From Synechococcus sp. LA31 (GTDB lineage: Bacteria > Cyanobacteriota > Cyanobacteriia > PCC-6307 > Cyanobiaceae), in NCBI RefSeq assembly GCF_018502385.1, contig NZ_CP075523.1, forward strand, positions 248,001 to 312,000: 64,000 nt of DNA. Direction: 5' to 3'. Within the stretch, counting starts at the first letter, position 1. Every line of letters begins with the position of its first letter. A program made the position numbers and the translations under genes. Positions 62,666-64,000 of this stretch are shown here, in pieces. The notes beneath the pieces were generated by a model that ran no database searches, was not told the origin of the DNA, and saw only the letters and a list, made by a program, of their open reading frames with translations.

Positions 62666-64000
62666 ATCGCCGCTCGTTTCTGGCGTTGACGGCCGGTGGC
62701 GCCGCCGCCGCTTCTGCAGGGCTGGTGGGTCAGCGTTGGCTGAGTCATGCCCGTGAGGTCGCTGCGGCCGGTGCGGCTAGGGCTGTGCGATCCAGCCAAG
62801 GTGTTCTGAACCTGGATCTCGTCGCGCAGGAAACGCGGATCGCGATCCCAGGAACGGCTGGTCGCGCTCTCACCTACAACGGCCTGCTGCCAGGGCCGTT
62901 GCTGGAATTAGAGGCTGGTGACGCTGTACAGATCCAACTGCACAATCAACTCAGACAACCCACCAACCTTCACTATCACGGCCTTCATGTCTCGCCAGAG
63001 GGGAATGCCGACAACGTATTTCTGAGTGTTCAGCCCGGGGCCAGCCAGAGCTATTCCTTCCGGATTCCCGAGGATCACCCTGCTGGCCTGTTTTACTACC
63101 ACCCCCATCACCATGGAACGGTGGCCGATCAGGTGTTCGGCGGGCTTGGTGGTGCCCTGATCGTGCGCGGTGCTCTCGACCGCATTCCGGAGGTGCAGGC
63201 CGCCCAGGAGGAGGTGCTGTTTCTCAAGGATCTCCCAGCCGATCGGGAGTCATCGATGGGTGGAGCGATGCTTGGCCGCGAGGGTTCGGTGCTCACCGTG
63301 AATGGGCAGTTGAACCCCAGGATTGAGATCCCTGCCGGGGGATTACTCCGGCTGCGATTGGTGAATGGCTCCAATGCACGCTTCTGGCGCCTGGCGCTGG
63401 AAGGGCATCGTCTTCATCTGATCGCCACCGATGGCGGTGCACTGGAGCGGCCGGTTGCGGTGGAGGATCTGCTGCTGGTACCCGGCGCACGCGCCGATGT
63501 GCTGGTGCAGATCTCACCGAGTGGCGGACGATTCCGCTTGCGCAATCGCGCCTACAACCGTGTTGGCCGGCGCATGATGGGAATGAGGCGGATGATGGCT
63601 CCCTCCCAGGGTGAGGAGACCATTGCCACGGTTCAGACCGATGGCACCACAACGCCAAAGCCGCTCCCTCAGCAACTGCTTCCCGTCCAGCCGCTCAACA
63701 ATCCGGTGCGCACGCGCCGCTTTGTGATGAACCATGGCATGGCCCCAGGCATGGGCATGGTGTTTCTGATCAACGGGCAGGCCTACGACCATCAACGCAT
63801 CGATACCCGGGTGCGCCTGGGTGAGATCGAGGAATGGGAGCTGATGAATACCGGGGTGATGGATCACCCCTTTCACGTGCACGTGAACCCCATGCAGGTG
63901 ATCAGCCGCAACGGACAGCCGGAGCCATTCCCGGCCTGGCGCGATGTGGTGTTGGTGCGGGCGGGAGAAACGGTGCGGGTGCGGACGCAGTTCCGCGATT
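62662..64000 (+). CDS. Multicopper oxidase, Tat-exported (3' end outside window)
   Basis: 447 residues visible. Tat signal MNRRSFLALTAGGAAAASAGL (RRSFL). First cupredoxin domain has the copper ligands HYHGLHVSP and FYYHPHHHG, the second domain is intact, and the third begins with HPFHVHVNPMQVI. The final HCH...M type-1 site would be beyond 64000. A Met-rich segment (RRMMGMRRMMAP) lies in the middle, as in CueO/CopA-type cuprous oxidases. It oxidises Cu(I) in the periplasm. ATG overlaps the previous stop (ATGA). Confidence 0.9.
   Translation, partial: MNRRSFLALTAGGAAAASAGLVGQRWLSHAREVAAAGAARAVRSSQGVLNLDLVAQETRIAIPGTAGRALTYNGLLPGPLLELEAGDAVQIQLHNQLRQPTNLHYHGLHVSPEGNADNVFLSVQPGASQSYSFRIPEDHPAGLFYYHPHHHGTVADQVFGGLGGALIVRGALDRIPEVQAAQEEVLFLKDLPADRESSMGGAMLGREGSVLTVNGQLNPRIEIPAGGLLRLRLVNGSNARFWRLALEGHRLHLIATDGGALERPVAVEDLLLVPGARADVLVQISPSGGRFRLRNRAYNRVGRRMMGMRRMMAPSQGEETIATVQTDGTTTPKPLPQQLLPVQPLNNPVRTRRFVMNHGMAPGMGMVFLINGQAYDHQRIDTRVRLGEIEEWELMNTGVMDHPFHVHVNPMQVISRNGQPEPFPAWRDVVLVRAGETVRVRTQFRD

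Larger units (their letters stand above)
45526..64000. mobile_element. Left end of a probable genomic island integrated at tRNA-Pro
   Basis: The tRNA fragment keeps the native terminator on its left, and the integrase is immediately right. In this geometry the element lies to the right and the restored intact tRNA-Pro should lie beyond 64 kb. Cargo in the window: integrase, the SOS-box gene module, RNA elements C and D, and metal-resistance genes. The right boundary is not visible, so extent is inference. Confidence 0.5.

Noticed and set aside
1-64000. CRISPR array or IS element
   Set aside because: No regularly spaced direct repeats of 25-40 bp and no recognisable transposase or terminal inverted repeats were found by reading.

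Overview
The window looks like a GC-rich picocyanobacterium of the Synechococcus/Cyanobium type. The reasons are three small high-light-inducible (Hli) proteins, an RpaB-type response regulator, a cyAbrB regulator, DUF4912, DUF4278 and DUF2811 proteins, two Nif11-type small proteins and several GCGATCGC (HIP1) palindromes. No rRNA, intact tRNA, IS transposase or CRISPR array was found. All calls come from reading the sequence; no database search was run.

1-8.4 kb is housekeeping and stress-related: an ArsM-like methyltransferase, a nitroreductase, an L,D-transpeptidase, PPK2, a pentameric ligand-gated ion channel homologue, a DUF4912 protein and RpaB. 8.4-18.6 kb is a cluster of membrane and metal-ATPase-like proteins. 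It has a P1B-like ATPase without the CPC motif and with a DNA-binding-like tail, a second ATPase that has lost the DKTGT motif, three proteins with heavy-metal-associated-like domains, two DUF5132 proteins, an ArsA-like protein without a P-loop, and a beta-carbonic anhydrase. Two DUF1345 proteins flank it. 18.8-22.2 kb holds the Hli genes and other small genes. 22.5-31.6 kb holds an ArnT-like glycosyltransferase with its own two-component system (CTTCAC direct repeats lie before both), transporters and an alcohol dehydrogenase.

31.6-45.2 kb is an accessory region with loosely packed small genes: ribbon-helix-helix (RHH) regulators, Nif11 proteins, and remnants of DUF433, HD hydrolase, C39-like and methyltransferase genes. 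At 45.5 kb a 3' fragment of tRNA-Pro with its terminator lies beside a tyrosine recombinase. This geometry suggests a genomic island running rightward from 45.5 kb past the window end. The island cargo is metal handling: a VKOR-thioredoxin fusion and a Zn/Cd/Pb-type P1B ATPase, each behind a MerR-type operator, a CadR-like MerR regulator, a His-tailed EamA transporter, an RND efflux operon with its own two-component system, and a DUF411, glutaredoxin-MauE and multicopper oxidase operon.

The most unusual signal is a family of four copies of a roughly 380-430 nt element (28, 44, 48 and 53 kb). Each ends in a compensated rho-independent terminator, has several short hairpins, and carries a strong Shine-Dalgarno before a 10-13 codon micro-ORF. 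The 48 kb copy follows a two-gene operon with a LexA-like promoter. A decayed, inverted copy of that whole module lies across the integrase at 44-45 kb. The same promoter layout recurs before a small gene at 22.0 kb.
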